A stretch of DNA of 64,000 nucleotides from Caprimulgus europaeus (Eukaryota; Chordata; Aves; Caprimulgiformes; Caprimulgidae): the NCBI GenBank assembly GCA_907165065.1, contig OU015524.1:26520295-26584294 (forward strand), given 5' to 3'. Positions within the stretch are counted from its first letter, which is position 1; every line of letters starts with the position of its first letter. Below the pieces are notes generated by a model. It was not told where the DNA came from, did no database searches, and saw only the letters and a program-made list of their open reading frames with translations. Both the position numbers and the translations under genes were made by a program. Shown one piece after another: positions 1 to 12,365 of the stretch.

Positions 1-1369
1 CAACAGAAAAATGGGATCAAAGAAACAGTGTAGGTCTAACGTGGTTAACCCAGACTTGGTTGATCAAGGGCTGTCTGGGGAATTGAGAGATAGCCTTGAG
101 GCAGGGAGGGTGGCGGTAGCAGCTTTCACCCCCCATAGCAAAGGAGCTGTGCCTGCTAGAGGTACCAATAGTGAAAAAGGAGGAACCTTAGACTAGTATA
201 CATCTTCAGATCAGACAACAAAATTGGTCACTTAGCACATCTGAACATGCTTGTCAGAATCTTATTTTCCTGTTTTCCTGTTTCTAGCTTGATATACCCA
301 ATATACTTGCATACTTACAAGTTCCACAGGGGTTAATTCATTGGGACTGCCTTGGGGATAGAAATATTTGGAAGCACTGGAATTCCTATTTCTCCAAGTG
401 TGAGTGGATGTTATCTGTTCATGTCCGACTGCGTCTTTGATATCTTCAGTTGGAAGGTGATGGTGATGCCCCAAGCTGTTTCATGCCAGCCATATATCAC
501 TGTTCTGGCACCAGTCCTCCTTTGACATCTGACCTGAGTACTATCAGTTGCAGTACATTCAATTCCCTACAAAAGCCAGATTTTTGCTGTAGGGAATACC
601 ATTTCCTGTAGCTCCTGGCAGACCCAAGGGACCAGACAACTTGCTGGGCTTGGCTCTCCCCTCGAGAGTGTCTGAAATGCCTGTTTCCACTGTAGAAGAG
701 GCCCTCTTTACTCATACGTAGCTTGCACCTTTGAGGGCATCTCAGCCTTGCACAAGGGACAGGATGGATAGCACTCAATGAATGAACGAACGGTTATTCA
801 CTGTCTCACTTTTTTATTCCATGTTTTTTGCCAGCTCTTCTGGGTCATATATGTTTCCAAAGTATCCTTTATATATAAAGCTCTCTCTTTTTGTGGACTT
901 CTGCAATGCTGTTCATGAAGTTATTGGAGACTTTCATATCAATGCATTCATTTTTACTTTGCCCCTGTGAGGTGAGGAAATGGTCCAAACCAGTGGTAGA
1001 GGGGATTAAGACTGCAATGGGGATGTTGAGTGTCTCCAATAATTTCATCTGGTTTTGTGAGAGATTAACATTATAGACAAATCTGGTTCAGACTTTCACC
1101 CCAAGGTGAGACTCCTGGAATTGGTGACCATTTTTTGGTTATCTGGGAATACCTGAGCTGCCTAGAGCCATCTGAAAGAATTGTCCATCAGCAACAGTAA
1201 ACTTGAATTGCTGAGAGCAGCATTTGTGTGCAGAGCCATGAAAATGTCTGTCCCTGTGTTCACTTTGCACCTTCCAGTCTTTCTAGCAAAAAAGCAGAGT
1301 AAGGAAAAACCAACAGAGATGTAAAAACCTGTGAATGGTAAATAGGGAGTTCATCTCTGTGGTGGGGTA

Positions 1370-1497
1370 TTTTTTGGTTTGTTTGTTTTTGTTTGTGTTT
1401 TTTTTAATGTCCCAGCAGTATCAATGTTCAACAGGGATTTTATTCGACCCCACTGATGATGATAAAAATTTGTTTGTTTGTTTGTTTGGTTTTTTTC
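1370..1497. repeat. TTTG-rich simple repeats (two tracts)
   Basis: Two T-rich tracts with TTTG units lie at about 1370-1406 and 1469-1497. The second has four or more perfect TTTG units followed by T and C runs. They are separated by about 60 bases of ordinary sequence. Such tracts arise by slippage or from old poly(A) tails of minus-strand retroposons. No attached retroposon body was recognised. Confidence 0.85.
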
Positions 1498-2470
1498 CCC
1501 CACTATCTTCAACTGGAACTTTATCAAACCTACTGTTCAAATCCAGGTCTTTTTGTGCACCAAAACACTGAGTGCTCAAGTTGAAAGCCTTAGTGCTCTG
1601 ACTTTAAAGAAAAAAAAAAGCATACACTTTTAGTGTGATTCCTGGGGAGCTTTGCACAATACCCTTCTCCCTAAACATTCATGATATAGGCTCCCATGTG
1701 ATCTGTCAACAGGGCTGAACCGTTAGAGCCAAGCATAAGCCTGACTCGCGTGAGGCAATACACTCTCAGACTAAGGGTGCCACGATCTTTCTGAAAACTT
1801 GGGAGAGACTCCCTAGGAGCACCGAATTGTGAGAAAAATCAGTACAGGAGATCCCATCCTTACAACGACAGTGGTAGCTGAAAAGTTCATTTTGCCAATG
1901 GGTTTCCCAGTTAAATGGAAACAAAGGAAGGCTTGTCATTCCTGACTGGGGTTTAATGGGATAAGAGAGTGGGATATTTCTTTGAATACCATCCTGGCAA
2001 TAACATCTACTAAGCCCCAGTTGGCAAGACTCACAAAATAACCTCTGCCAGTTGGTATCACCTGGACCACTGGAATTTTTGCTTTACATTTTAAAATTTT
2101 CTATTGACTATATATATTTTTTCTTTTTTGAAAATTGTTGAATTATTCTTTTTTTTTGTTCATACTGAGGAATATAAAGACATAAGGAAAAAACTTTGCT
2201 TTTTCTCCAGACCCCATTATTTTTTAATGCAAAGTTTTGTCCATCCAAGAGCAATACTTCCACCAAGACCCAGTGATGGGGTTCTGACTTTGGTTTTAAG
2301 ACATATTTCACCTAATGTTAGGAAGGAGCGTACTTCTCTGCTCCTCTATAGCCGGAATTCATAAAGAAGAAAGGCTGAGCTTTTCTTGCTGACGGAGTAC
2401 TTTGGAAATGTAGGTTTTGAGGTTTATATTTTTAATATTACCATCTCATGAAAGTGAAAGATAATTGGGA

Positions 2471-2487
2471 TTTTTTTTTTTTTTTTT
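2471..2487. repeat. Poly(T) run
   Basis: An uninterrupted run of 17 T bases. It could be an old poly(A) tail of a minus-strand insertion, but no element body or target-site duplication was recognised beside it. Confidence 0.9.
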
Positions 2488-2823
2488 ACAAGGGAAGAAA
2501 TAGCAAGGAGAGTATGAGAAAGAGGTCCAGATCTCAGCCTGACAGCAGCAGCCTCTGGAAAGCGGCACTGTGGTGGGCAGTTTCAGTATGGTGATTTGTT
2601 TGATCTATTATAAAATCCTCTATACCAGTGTGTAGCTACCACCCACTTATATTTATTATGCAGTTTTATTTTTGCTTGGTAATATTTTTCTTGTGTTTAT
2701 TTTAAAAGGTCTACATTTTGTGGTGACAGTCTCCCATTTTCCAAATTAACTGCTAGCAGATGTCGCTGTGTGGTGTGAAGCACACACAGCAGCCTAAACC
2801 ACCAAGGTCTGGATACTGGCTTA

Positions 2824-2843
2824 GAAAAAAAGAAAAAAAAAAA
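2824..2843. repeat. A-rich tract
   Basis: A 20-base tract that is all A except for one internal G. It could be a degraded poly(A) tail on a + strand retrocopy. The sequence to its left (about 2740-2823) was not recognised as a gene copy or SINE. Confidence 0.8.
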
Positions 2844-3529
2844 TCTTTGTGTTATTCAAGCAACTTTCAAGAGTGTCTGTAAAGTGCTTATGTAGAATCT
2901 TATTCAGAAAATAAATTACTGTTGTTTTTATAGCCTATAGATGGTTTTAGTGTTTGGAATTACTGCTGAAACCTTACAAGTCCGTACCATGGTTTAAGAA
3001 ATGAAATATAATTTGAGGAGTGTTATTTGGGAAAAGAGTAGCTGGTGATACATTATATATAGGCAAATTCAGGTAAGTCATACTTAGAGCTACAACTACC
3101 TAATATTGTCCCTTATAAAATCCCTGCTACTATTGCACACGTCTGCTAAAGTTGAGCTTTTGGAGCTAAAAGCTTCAGTGCAAGCAGAGTGCTTTGTCTA
3201 GGCTGTTTTTGAAACTATTGCTGAAAATGAGAGTGAGAGATGGGAGTTCGTGCTTTTCCCTTTGGAATAAGGTATTGCAATTTGACTGGGGCATTGTCCT
3301 GTTGCCAGAGACGTGGGTTTTTTTGCTGCATCAGTGAAATTTCACCCAGTTTTGGACAAACCATGCATTTGTGAAAAGCTGAGGTTGCATGTGTTGCAGA
3401 GTGACTTGCTAAACAGGCAAGTAACCTGTCTGGACCATTTATATATCATGCTAAAATTACTCATCCAGGTAACTAGGTAAGTTGTAAACACTCACTGCTC
3501 TCCATGCCAGGAGAAGGACAAGCAGTGGG

Positions 3530-3575
3530 AAGAAAGAAAGAAAAAGAAAGAAAGAAGAAAGAAAGAAAGAAAGGG
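3530..3575. repeat. GAAA microsatellite
   Basis: A purine-only tract built of GAAA units with a few A insertions. It is interrupted and therefore probably not young. An overlapping open frame encodes only a Lys/Glu-rich low-complexity string and is not a gene. Confidence 0.93.
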
Positions 3576-3824
3576 TGTTATAATGCAGCAAGTAAGTCAC
3601 TGCCCAACTTGTTGCTGGAGTGCTCAGGAGGAAGCGTAGCTGGTGTGGCTGTGGCTCCATCACAGAAGTTTTTTAAGATCTGTTTGTGTGACTGCTTCTT
3701 AGGAACTATGCAGGTATAGCTGGTTCTGCATTAGAGCAGAGAGATGAACTAGAAAACCTTTAAAATTTTCTTTTTAATCTACCATTTTCTGTTTGAATCT
3801 TGCTCTGTAGCCTTCCTCAAAGAA

Positions 3825-4078
3825 ATTGGGAAGTTACCCGGGTTTGCCCCATGAGGCACATCCCCGTGGAAGAGTTGTCCACTAGATGTCACTGGTACTT
3901 CACTGAAATTAGATTTAAAAAGCCTTTTCTGGTCGTTCGCTAAAGAGATGATGGCCTGGTGAGCATCCTCAGCTCCGCTACTGAGCTGAGCCTTGAGCTG
4001 CCTCTCCGCGGACATCCCACGCTGACCCCAGGAACGGAGCCGTCCCCGGGCTTGTGTGTAGTGGCTTAATACCTCGCA
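3825..4078. other. Small CpG-dense patch
   Basis: CpG dinucleotides are concentrated here, especially at 3970-4078 (CCGC, CCGCGG, ACGC, ACGG, CCGT and CCGGG all occur), against a CpG-poor background. It is too short and not GC-rich enough to be a convincing CpG-island promoter. Alternatives are a constrained non-coding element, a recently inserted GC-rich repeat piece, or a small unmethylated regulatory patch. Short minus-strand open frames cross it but carry no recognisable domain. Confidence 0.45.
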
Positions 4079-4079
4079 C

Positions 4080-5761
4080 AAGATTCAGAGCAGAAAATGA
4101 GACTAAGTTATATGTTAAGGTTTTGAAGAGCCTGTGGATGGGTACAGTAACACTTTTGGGATGAGCACTGTGCAAGCACATTGGGACAAATGCCTCTCTT
4201 GTTGTGAAAGCATTCCAAGGGTGCTCTATTTACTAGGACTGCTAAGGATTTTATTTTCTTACCTTCCAAATGCAACAGCTAATCCTGCATTTTATTCTCA
4301 GACAAAACTCTGATAAGGAATATGCAGACTTCTGTAAGCTTTTTCCCTTTAAAAAAACCCCAACAAACTATAAAGAAGACCTGAACGTCCAATAATCTTG
4401 TTAAAGATGGGTTATCACAAAGGTGGCAGACAAACAGAAGCTGGTCTTCACCAGTGTTTTTGATGGGTAAGTTGGACAAATTATATCTGTTTTATTTCAC
4501 TTGACCTGCTAGAGGTCCCTCCAGTTAAATCACCTGTAGTTGGCCTACAGTTGACCCTTTGTTGACTTATTTAATCATCTGGCTAGTTTTCAGAACAGAT
4601 TATGAGCATTCAGACTTAAATCAGTCCTTGAAAAGGTCCTGTCATTAGGCAGTAAGGCTCATACCTGATAATCTGCCCGTCACAGAACGTGAACGCAGAT
4701 GACAATCACTTACCTCTTTTATGTCATGGTATAAGGCCAAAATTGCCTAAAATGAGGAAGAAAGCCATTATTTAATCAATGGAATTGCGTCAATTGAGTA
4801 AAATTTGTCTCTAGTGTAAACAAATGGAATGTCTTTGCGCTCTGTGAAAACAAGACTAAATTACTTGCAGATCTTGCAGACAGAAAAACATAGGAAGTGG
4901 ACTTGTAGGCTGACACATTCAGGGTTTTGGAGCAGGCATTTAAAATAATTACCCAGATTACTCTGGATTACTTAATATATTTTTTGCATCATGTGTATGC
5001 ACTTTTATTTTGAAACAATAAAAACAGTCTTTTTTTGGGTCATGTTTATTTGAGAAATTCCTTAGAACAATGCAGGATTATTACCAATAAATGTAGTAGT
5101 TAAATAAGAAAATGTCAAAAAACGATTTTAAATTTTGAAGGTGAGTTGAAGAGCAGTCATCAGTGTGTCCCAGGACAGGGAAGTTTTTGGTACATATATG
5201 TGTAAGAGGCTTGATGTGAAAGAATGATCTTTCATTTAAAAAATGAAAAAAAAATCATCTGTTTCCTCCTTGTAACCCCATACATATATAAATAGCAGAA
5301 TACAAGAAAGAGCTTAGCAATTGCTAGATTCATGCATTTACTCAGTTACCCAATTTTTGGTACTATGAACACTCAATATTTTGTGGCTACCTCCTGAAGA
5401 ACAATCTACATGTGAAAAAACAGAAGCTGCATGCACTACTGGGATATCAACCTGCAGTTATTTTACATATCCTTAAGTTTTCCACTGGTCCAATGGAAGA
5501 AAATGCAAGTATGTTAAAGATGTATGTTTCGAATTGATAATTATAATTTCTTACTTACTAAAGTAAATTTTGTTTGCACTTTTGTAACTGGCCCAAAGTG
5601 ACCAGCTGGAGTACTGATCAATCAATCATATGCTTGATCTGATGCCTCTAGAACGCAAGCTATGTCTACATAATTCTTCCTCATTGACTCAGAAATTGGG
5701 ATTGCTCCACAGAGAAGTTTGTAAGAGGCAGCTAGTCTGGGAAACCTTTGTTTAATATATA

Positions 5762-5801
<40 letters not shown>

Positions 5802-8500
5802 TATATATTTTAAAGCTCCTGTTGTAGCCTTTTGGAGACAACATTGGATGATTGAAAAAACACTGTGGGAAAGGCAATAAAGCACAGATTTAATGTGTAG
5901 ATCTTCATTTAAGAGGCTTCCAGGACAGCCCATTCACTCAATGAATGCCTGAAGAACTAAGTTGAAAGAAATTTAATAATGTCAGCACTTCATAAGATTG
6001 GTCTCTAACTATGACATGATAGCTGGCAGACAAAAGGTACAGGGGCAGACAAAATTTCAGCATCAAAGGTCACTGAAGAGTTATAGTAAATATGCCATGC
6101 ATTAGTCCTCCTTTTCCTCTTCTTTGAGTTGCCTCGAGTTGTGGTTATACAGGGATTTTGAAGGGGTAGAGTCCACAGCAGGGAAGGAGCCGTCAATTGA
6201 AAGAGTCTACACCTCACTGCTATGGTGTCCTCTTCTGCCATGATCTGTGCCAGGCTCTGACTTGAGGAAACAGACTCCTCTGGTTTTATGCTAGCTGTGT
6301 GCAGAAGCTCCCGTCAGCACAAGGGTACAGGTGTGACTGCGGTCCATGCAAAGGTGGGACTGACTGCCTCCTGCTTTCATAATTTGTCAAGTTACACCAC
6401 ATGGAAGAGTGCATTTGAGAGATGCTGGGCTGCTTCTTTTCTCAAATTGTTGTTAGGGAACAGCAGTTGTGGTGTTTTCTTCTCAGATTCATTTTCAGGA
6501 AGATAAAAGGAGAAAGAAATGGCATTTTGGTAGAGCTGGAGATTTGGAGTCAGAGCTGTTGGTTCTGCCCTCGACCCTTCCAATACAGGAGCTGCAGATT
6601 ATGAGCCAAAGTTACAGAAGAAACGGGGGTTTCTTGTTGCCCCAAAGTGTTGGGTCTGGATTTCTGACAATGCATGGAGAGTGAGCTCGTCACTTTGTAA
6701 TGCCTAGAGGTCTCCTCTTCGTGTGTGTTAGTAACTCTTATGCTCTCTCCCTGCGCTGTGGAGGTTGGATATGAACTTGAAACTCCTTTGGTTTATTTGA
6801 ACATATGACATCTACAGCTGTCTCCCATGTCTGTCTTCACTACCAGCCCTAAAGTCACGATCTGGATAAACACAAGTCAGTGAGTTTGTTGCCACTGGGG
6901 TTCCTGTATAGCTGTTTATTCACAGGAGCCAGAGTTTCTGTATTTCCACGGTGGCAACTTTAACTAGACCAGATCTCAGACTTCACAGGTGGCCTCTGCA
7001 CGGGGATGTGTATTTCCCATTTTATGGTGGTGGTATAAACTAAGGGGTCCTTTCTATAGGCAGAGTTTATGGGGAGGAGAAATGGTCTGTCCAGCTGAAA
7101 ACAGAGTGCAAGGGTGTGAGTGAGGAGACTTTGAATAGAAGTGTCTGTAAATCCTGGGGGACAATTAATATTATTCTGGATTTTGAGAAACCAGCAGGAA
7201 GGCAACTGCCAGCTCTGGTTTCATTAGGGTGATACTCCTCGAAACACTCTTGGCAGCTGGTTTTGTTTACAGGTCAGTGTAATGATAAAGTTCACTTCCT
7301 TTCATTGGAGAGGTTGCTTTGGATATCTGAATATGTTTATTCGGAAATGCCTGACATAGTAGCTGATTAAAAAACCCCACTATGCTAGATTTTAATAAAA
7401 TAAATATATCTAATAGCCAATAACCAGAGTGACTTCTCTGTATTTGTCTGAGAATCTGATTCCTACCACTTCTAATTTCGTGGTCTAGGGTCTTGTTTTT
7501 CTTCTTTTGTCATTTAAGATAATTTGTTACCTTTTAACTAAATTGAAAAAAATGCTCTTTATTGTTATGCTCTGCACAGTAAAGCATACTTAAGCAGCAA
7601 GGTAGAGAAATCTGCACCTTGAGAGAGTATCATGTTGTACTGAGACTCCTGAGAGATTAGCTTTTGAAGAACCTCTTTGTTTTTATTCTGAATATGATCC
7701 AGTCCTGGGGATTTAATTTTCTTCTCCAGATCATTATGTTTGCATGTTTTCTTATCAAAGGAGGAATAAGTTTAGGGCATGAGCCTGTAAATCTGTTCTC
7801 ACATAATTTGTTAAGAGTCACATGTTACTGGTGCTATTGAAGGAAAAGATGCTGTTTATCTTTTAATTTTACAGTGACATCTAGTCCTTTCAACATGATT
7901 TTCATCTTTAGAGCTGAGCACATTATTCTAGTTTCCTATGCTATAATTGTCCAGGGATTGGCAGGCCTGTGAATAAAACTAATGTAAATTTTGCTCTGGC
8001 TGCTTAGTCACTTTCCCTTCTGCATCTCCTTACAGTGCCCATCATCCAGTGAAGTCAAGGTGCCTTTAGTAATGCAAGATTGGCTCTTGGCTGGGTAGCC
8101 TTGGTTAGACAGAGGAACAGAAGAGTAGTGGGATCTTGTAAGTCGTTTGGGTTTTCTCTCAAGTCAGCCAACTTTCTGTGTTCAGAGCACAGATAATTAT
8201 CCTTTTGTTCAAAAGACTGTTCTCATCCATTTTCCACAAAGAAATCTGGAGAGTTTATTGTTTCCGTGTTGTGATCCCTTAACAGTTGCTGAGGTTTGTG
8301 AATGACTTTTTGTACCATTTATGAAAATACTATGGAATACTTCGTGGGATTTGCAGAAAAAAGTTTCTGGTTTCCTCCTCCTCCCTTCCATTAACACTCT
8401 GAATATCCCAGGGAGTGATTTCAGCTGTGTTCAGAACCACAGCCTGTAAGAAATGATAGCATGCTGGTGCGTCAAGGCAGTCAGGCACAGTGTGGCTGTG
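4080..8500. other. Unassigned non-coding stretch with a TA microsatellite
   Basis: No exon is recognised. An AATAAA followed by a T-rich stretch occurs near 5018-5036, but there is no transcript evidence upstream. The part at about 4490-4810 has the texture of an old conserved element (homeobox-like TAAT cores, few repeats), which is only an impression. The remainder is unique AT-leaning sequence with short chance open frames on both strands. Confidence 0.65.
5751..5809. repeat. TA microsatellite
   Basis: Alternating T/A with one GTGT and one GC interruption spans about 59 bases, with roughly 17 uninterrupted TA units in the middle. It is self-complementary and prone to length change. The minus-strand open frame crossing it gives an Ile-Tyr repeat and is not coding. 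Confidence 0.95.
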
Positions 8501-8507
8501 GAGAATC

Positions 8508-8585
8508 ATAGTATCGTTTGGTTGGAAAAGACCTTTGAGATCATCGAGTCCAACTGTACAATTGCCCTCCATGTGCCATGTATGA
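8508..8585 (-). mobile_element. CR1 retrotransposon 3'-end fragment
   Basis: The + strand shows AGAATCATAGTATCG followed by TTGGAAAAGACCTTTGAGAT and then TCGAGTCCAACTGTA. This is the reverse complement of the avian CR1 3' end, so the element lies on the minus strand with its 3' end at the left. Only the last 60-80 bases are recognisable, so it is heavily 5'-truncated. Sequence to the right of about 8563 is more diverged and the boundary is approximate. Confidence 0.85.
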
Positions 8586-8599
8586 AGCAGACTGCACAC

Positions 8600-10780
8600 A
8601 GTTAGGGCTGATGCTATCTTTGTGGGGACAGACTAACAGCCTGGTTCTGCTTGCACAAGCTGAAGCCACTTTTGGCTTTGAAGAGAGGGAGGAACGGGAC
8701 CAAAAGCAGTTTTGAAAGTGGATTTGAAAACTGTGTCTACTTAATTTAGATGCCCTTCTTATTAGGGGTTTGAACAGTAAGGGATGAAAAGTGAAGTGGT
8801 CCCTTAAGGTGTTCGGCTTCCATGACCATCTCCTGTTGATATTAATGGGAAATGAGCTTGCAAGACAAAAACATTAAATGTGGCCTTTGAGGCTGAGTAC
8901 AGTTGTGGTTTCCCAAGCCTTTGGATCCTACTGGGAAACTTCCAGACAAAGGGAAAAAAAGCTTCCTATTGCCAGAGGTTCAAATACTGTTTTTAGAAGG
9001 GGCTTCCTCCAGGTTTCTAAAGGCAGCTGATCAAAGCGTGGCTTTGTGCAGAGAGCACAATACGCTTCACATGCACCCAAATTAAGTTGCTTTCCTGTAG
9101 CAGCAGCAGCATGGCTGAGTGCTAGCCTGTGCTTCCCAGCAAGCCTGCTCGCTGTGTCGCTCCTCTTCTCTGAATGAGCAGCTCTCAGCAGGCAGCTGCT
9201 CTCCTGTCAGGTTGTTTTTAGGTAAGCTTAGTATAAAGAGTGGGCTTACATTATAACTGTTGGGAAGGAAGTGCCAAGGTTTTTTGAGGACTTCTAACAT
9301 TAAGTTGTAAGCTTATTTGTAGCAGACTTCAAAGACTGAGAAATTGTGGCCTGTCAGGTGAGGAGCTGGGACTCCTGTTTGACATTGTCAGCTCAACTGT
9401 GACGTGAGTGCTTGGAGCAGAGGAGCTGTGCTCCAAAGACAGCTTTTGAGCTGAGTCTGAAACCCCGATTTTCATAGATATGAAGGAGTCACAGTTCCTG
9501 CTAGAATTGATGAGATGCAGGTGCCTATATTGTTGCATAGCAAGACTTGATTGGATACTCTTTGTTGGATACTCTTGACTTCAAGTCGGTAGTTGAAAAT
9601 GCTGCTCTTGAAGATGTGGGATGCTGTTAGACTTGGCTGGCTGAATGATATTTCCCAGCATTTTTAAGACCTCTCAGAGGTTTTAAACAACTGTTCATTA
9701 CTGTTGTTATTAACAATAAGGTATTTATTTTATTGTAACTTGGATGGTATCTTATTCAGAGCAGCTCAACCCATCTTCTAAGATCTATGAGTTATGGTTT
9801 GGTTCCTTGCCAGTCATTTCTCCAAAAACTTGGTACTCTAGATTTTGCTTTGCTCAGTGAGATGTCCTAAGCTCTTCTGGTCTTGGGAGCAGTGGATGTA
9901 AACATCCCACAAATGGCATAATGTTTACAGTGCAAGGGTCTGGTTCACTTCTATTTCAGTTATTATTGCCATAACCCCATTTATTTCAACACAGCTGATC
10001 TGCAATAATACAGAGAAGTTGACAAAAATGCCCACAGGCTGCTACAAAAAGTTACAAATAACACAGCAACCTGACTCAGCCTCTCAGATGGCAAAAATTC
10101 CTCTGCTGCATTGAAGTTAGGTGGCCAGTATTCTGTGGTCCATCCTCATTACTTGCATATTTATTGTGTTTAAAATTGTGATTAAGGGAGAGTCTGAGAG
10201 TAAGGTAGAAAATACTGAATACTTGAATTCGTTAAGAGCCAGAAGTGATTCATTAAAATATGCTTTACAACCCCAGACCATTTCCTTAGCTGTTCTGCAG
10301 AAACACAAGCTGTGGCTTCTTTAAAATCCACTGCCAAGAGAAAAAAAATATTGCTTTCTTTCACTCCCCTCCCACCATACTTTCATTCTCTGATTAGTCC
10401 TGTTTTTTCTGCATGAATAAACCTGGCTGCCTGTCTGTCTGCAAACACTTTTGTGATGGGCCTTGTCCGGCAAACAGATGCTGTTTAATTTCTGCCGATC
10501 TCTTTTCCTGAAGAACCTCTTCATTGGCAGTATTGTTACAGACACAATTCAAGATTCTTCAGCTTGTTTTCTGGTTTCTTTTCAAAACAGAATAGGGATG
10601 ATGATTATTACTTGTATGATTTTCAGCCTAAAAGCCCTTTCCTGGGCTCTTACTCTGTTGTTCCAGGAGCTATATAAAACCAGAGCAAAGGCAATGGGTG
10701 TGCATATTACATAGTTTTTAACTGGTTATTCTAGAAAGGCAGGCATTCTCTTTAACTGTGAGACAAATTCTCCTCTGTTC
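8600..10780. other. Unassigned non-coding stretch
   Basis: No gene is recognised. It holds a (CAG)-like triplet cluster near 9101-9111 and a short direct repeat (TTGGATACTCTT twice within about 30 bases, near 9551-9577). Several 60-80 codon open frames are present, as expected by chance. Nothing in it shows domain signatures. Confidence 0.65.
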
Positions 10781-10791
10781 AACTCCCTTAG

Positions 10792-10925
10792 CTGTATACC
10801 AAGATTGAAAATCATGACCATCATAATTTAAGAGTAGATGTTCTTCGTGCTGTCCTTGATAACTTCAGCGATGAGAAAATGAGAGCTTGCTTGTTGCAAG
10901 AGGTTGCATTTCAGAAGATAAAGTG
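10792..10925 (+). other. Candidate exon (unverified)
   Basis: A long pyrimidine-rich tract ending in CTTAG stands at 10770-10791. The following segment is open in the frame CTG-TAT-ACC for 45 codons up to TAA at 10927-10929. A weak donor, G|GTAATG, ends the segment at 10925. The peptide has mixed charged and hydrophobic residues (for example DVLRAVLDNFSDEKMRACLL) as in a helical protein. I recognise no family. It may be a decoy exon: the donor is poor at position +5 and there is no in-frame ATG at the start. If real, it enters in phase 0 and leaves with two bases of a split codon. Confidence 0.22.
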
Positions 10926-11039
10926 GTAATGAATTTTTCCTGAAAAGATACTATGTGTTAGTTATTTCCCTTGTAGGTAATTCTAGTTCATCAAAACCTG
11001 GTCTGCTGCTTAGGTAAATTCAGGTTTCACAGGAGAATG

Positions 11040-11127
11040 AAAGACTGGACATTAGGATGTCACAAGAAGATTTTGCAGGGGTTTAAGGTAGCATAACTCC
11101 CTTCCAACCCAAGCTGTTCTATGATAA
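11040..11127 (+). mobile_element. CR1 3'-tail fragment
   Basis: The end of this segment reads CTCCCTTCCAACCCAAGCTG then TTCTATGAT, the sense-strand CR1 terminus. The left part (AAGACTGGACATTAGGATG) resembles CR1 3' sequence but with internal material missing, so only about 11094-11125 is firm. It lies in the opposite orientation to the CR1 pieces at 8508 and 16738. Confidence 0.65.
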
Positions 11128-11766
11128 GTTAATTTAGCAAATATTATTTGTGTCTATTTTTCACATGTAGCTTTCTAAGGGGTAAGTAATTTTTAGTGTA
11201 ACTTGTTTCTAGCAGTTCTTACTTGTATGGAACTTTCCAGTTATTTGAAAGCTTTTTCTACTGATTATCATTATGCTGATAAACAAAAACAAATATTAGA
11301 AGACAGCAGAGCTCCTAGAGAGCCATCTTGCTTATATAGCTGTTCCTTCCCTGGGTATCTGCCACTGCCTCCAGGGAGCAAGATGCAATGAAACTGTAGA
11401 CGCTCCTTTGAGGGATTCTCACTGAGCTGTTGACAAGTTCTTCATGGGCTGTGGACAATATACCACTATGCACTTGTGTCAAACCACAGGGCCTCCCATT
11501 GATGCTTATCCTTTTCATTTGGCCTCTGACCTCCACTGCCTGCCACTTAGTGAAGCAGCAGTTCAGAAAAGAAAGCAAAAGTCAAACCAAAGTACCTTTC
11601 ATGTACCTTGCATAGCTTAGCTTGTACTTCTTGCCATTTTTCAAATTACTAATAATTAATACAGATATACTATATTTTTCCCATTTTGAAATAAAACCTA
11701 TTATTGAGTATAAATGTACAAAATAACATTGTTTATCTGCTACCCAGATGTGTGAATTTTCACCCT

Positions 11767-11769
<3 letters not shown>

Positions 11770-11797
<28 letters not shown>
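11770..11797. repeat. Poly(T), 28 bases
   Basis: This is the longest homopolymer in the window. It is compatible with the poly(A) tail of a minus-strand retrocopy whose body would lie to the right, but nothing on that side (11798-12060) was recognised as a gene copy. It may simply be slippage. Confidence 0.95.
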
Positions 11798-11800
<3 letters not shown>

Positions 11801-12365
11801 CAGAGGTAATCCAGAACTAACCCTAGAGAGTTAAAAAATGTGCAAATGCAAATTTGCAGGTTTGGTCCCTCTTCAGTTTCTGACTGAAGTAATGTTAGTA
11901 ATCTGTACTTGGGCTTACTGAACTCAAAGCAAAATGTCATATTTAAGTACAGTTTAGACAATCCATGCAGCAATGATTTTGAATGTGAGCATCTAATTTA
12001 TTTGGGTAATCAAAACACTCCATTACAGTTGAGTATATAAACGCCAATCTTTGAAGTCTGGAGTAGTAATAGTTGCATTACTCTGGATCTATGACTGTAG
12101 TGCTACAGCATCCCAACTCTTCACACAGTGATGGCAAAGAATAACCTCATTGGCCTCCAAGACTGTTAATTGAATTACTGGATTACAGGAATGTTGAAAA
12201 CTCTCTGTCTCTAACCAGGATTCTGTGGTGTCAAGGTGTTGTACAAAATCAGAATGAAAAATCACCTCTCATGACACGTGGGTTGGAAAATAACCCAACA
12301 AGCCACCTCCATTCCCCATTCCCTTCCTTGATCTCCAGCACTGGGTTTGTGATAGTTTAACTTAA
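11798..12365. other. Unassigned non-coding stretch
   Basis: No gene, repeat family or structured RNA was recognised. The stretch is AT-leaning unique sequence between the long poly(T) run and an LTR edge. Confidence 0.6.

Larger units (their letters stand above)
1..3500. other. Unassigned non-coding stretch
   Basis: No gene is recognised. The open frames here are short and start without promoter or splice context. The stretch holds TTTG-rich tracts near 1.37-1.50 kb, a T run at 2471-2487 and an A-rich tract at 2824-2843, listed separately. The rest reads as unique AT-leaning vertebrate sequence. A moderately CpG-bearing segment near 1740-1850 could be conserved, but this cannot be judged from one sequence. 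Confidence 0.7.

Noticed and set aside
3504..3719. Forward frame with a Lys/Glu-rich string
   Set aside because: It is the translation of the GAAA microsatellite.
5018..5036. AATAAA followed by T-rich sequence as a polyadenylation site
   Set aside because: There is no upstream exon or open frame. The hexamer is frequent by chance in AT-rich DNA.
5622..5933. Reverse frame with an Ile-Tyr repeat
   Set aside because: It is the translation of the TA microsatellite.
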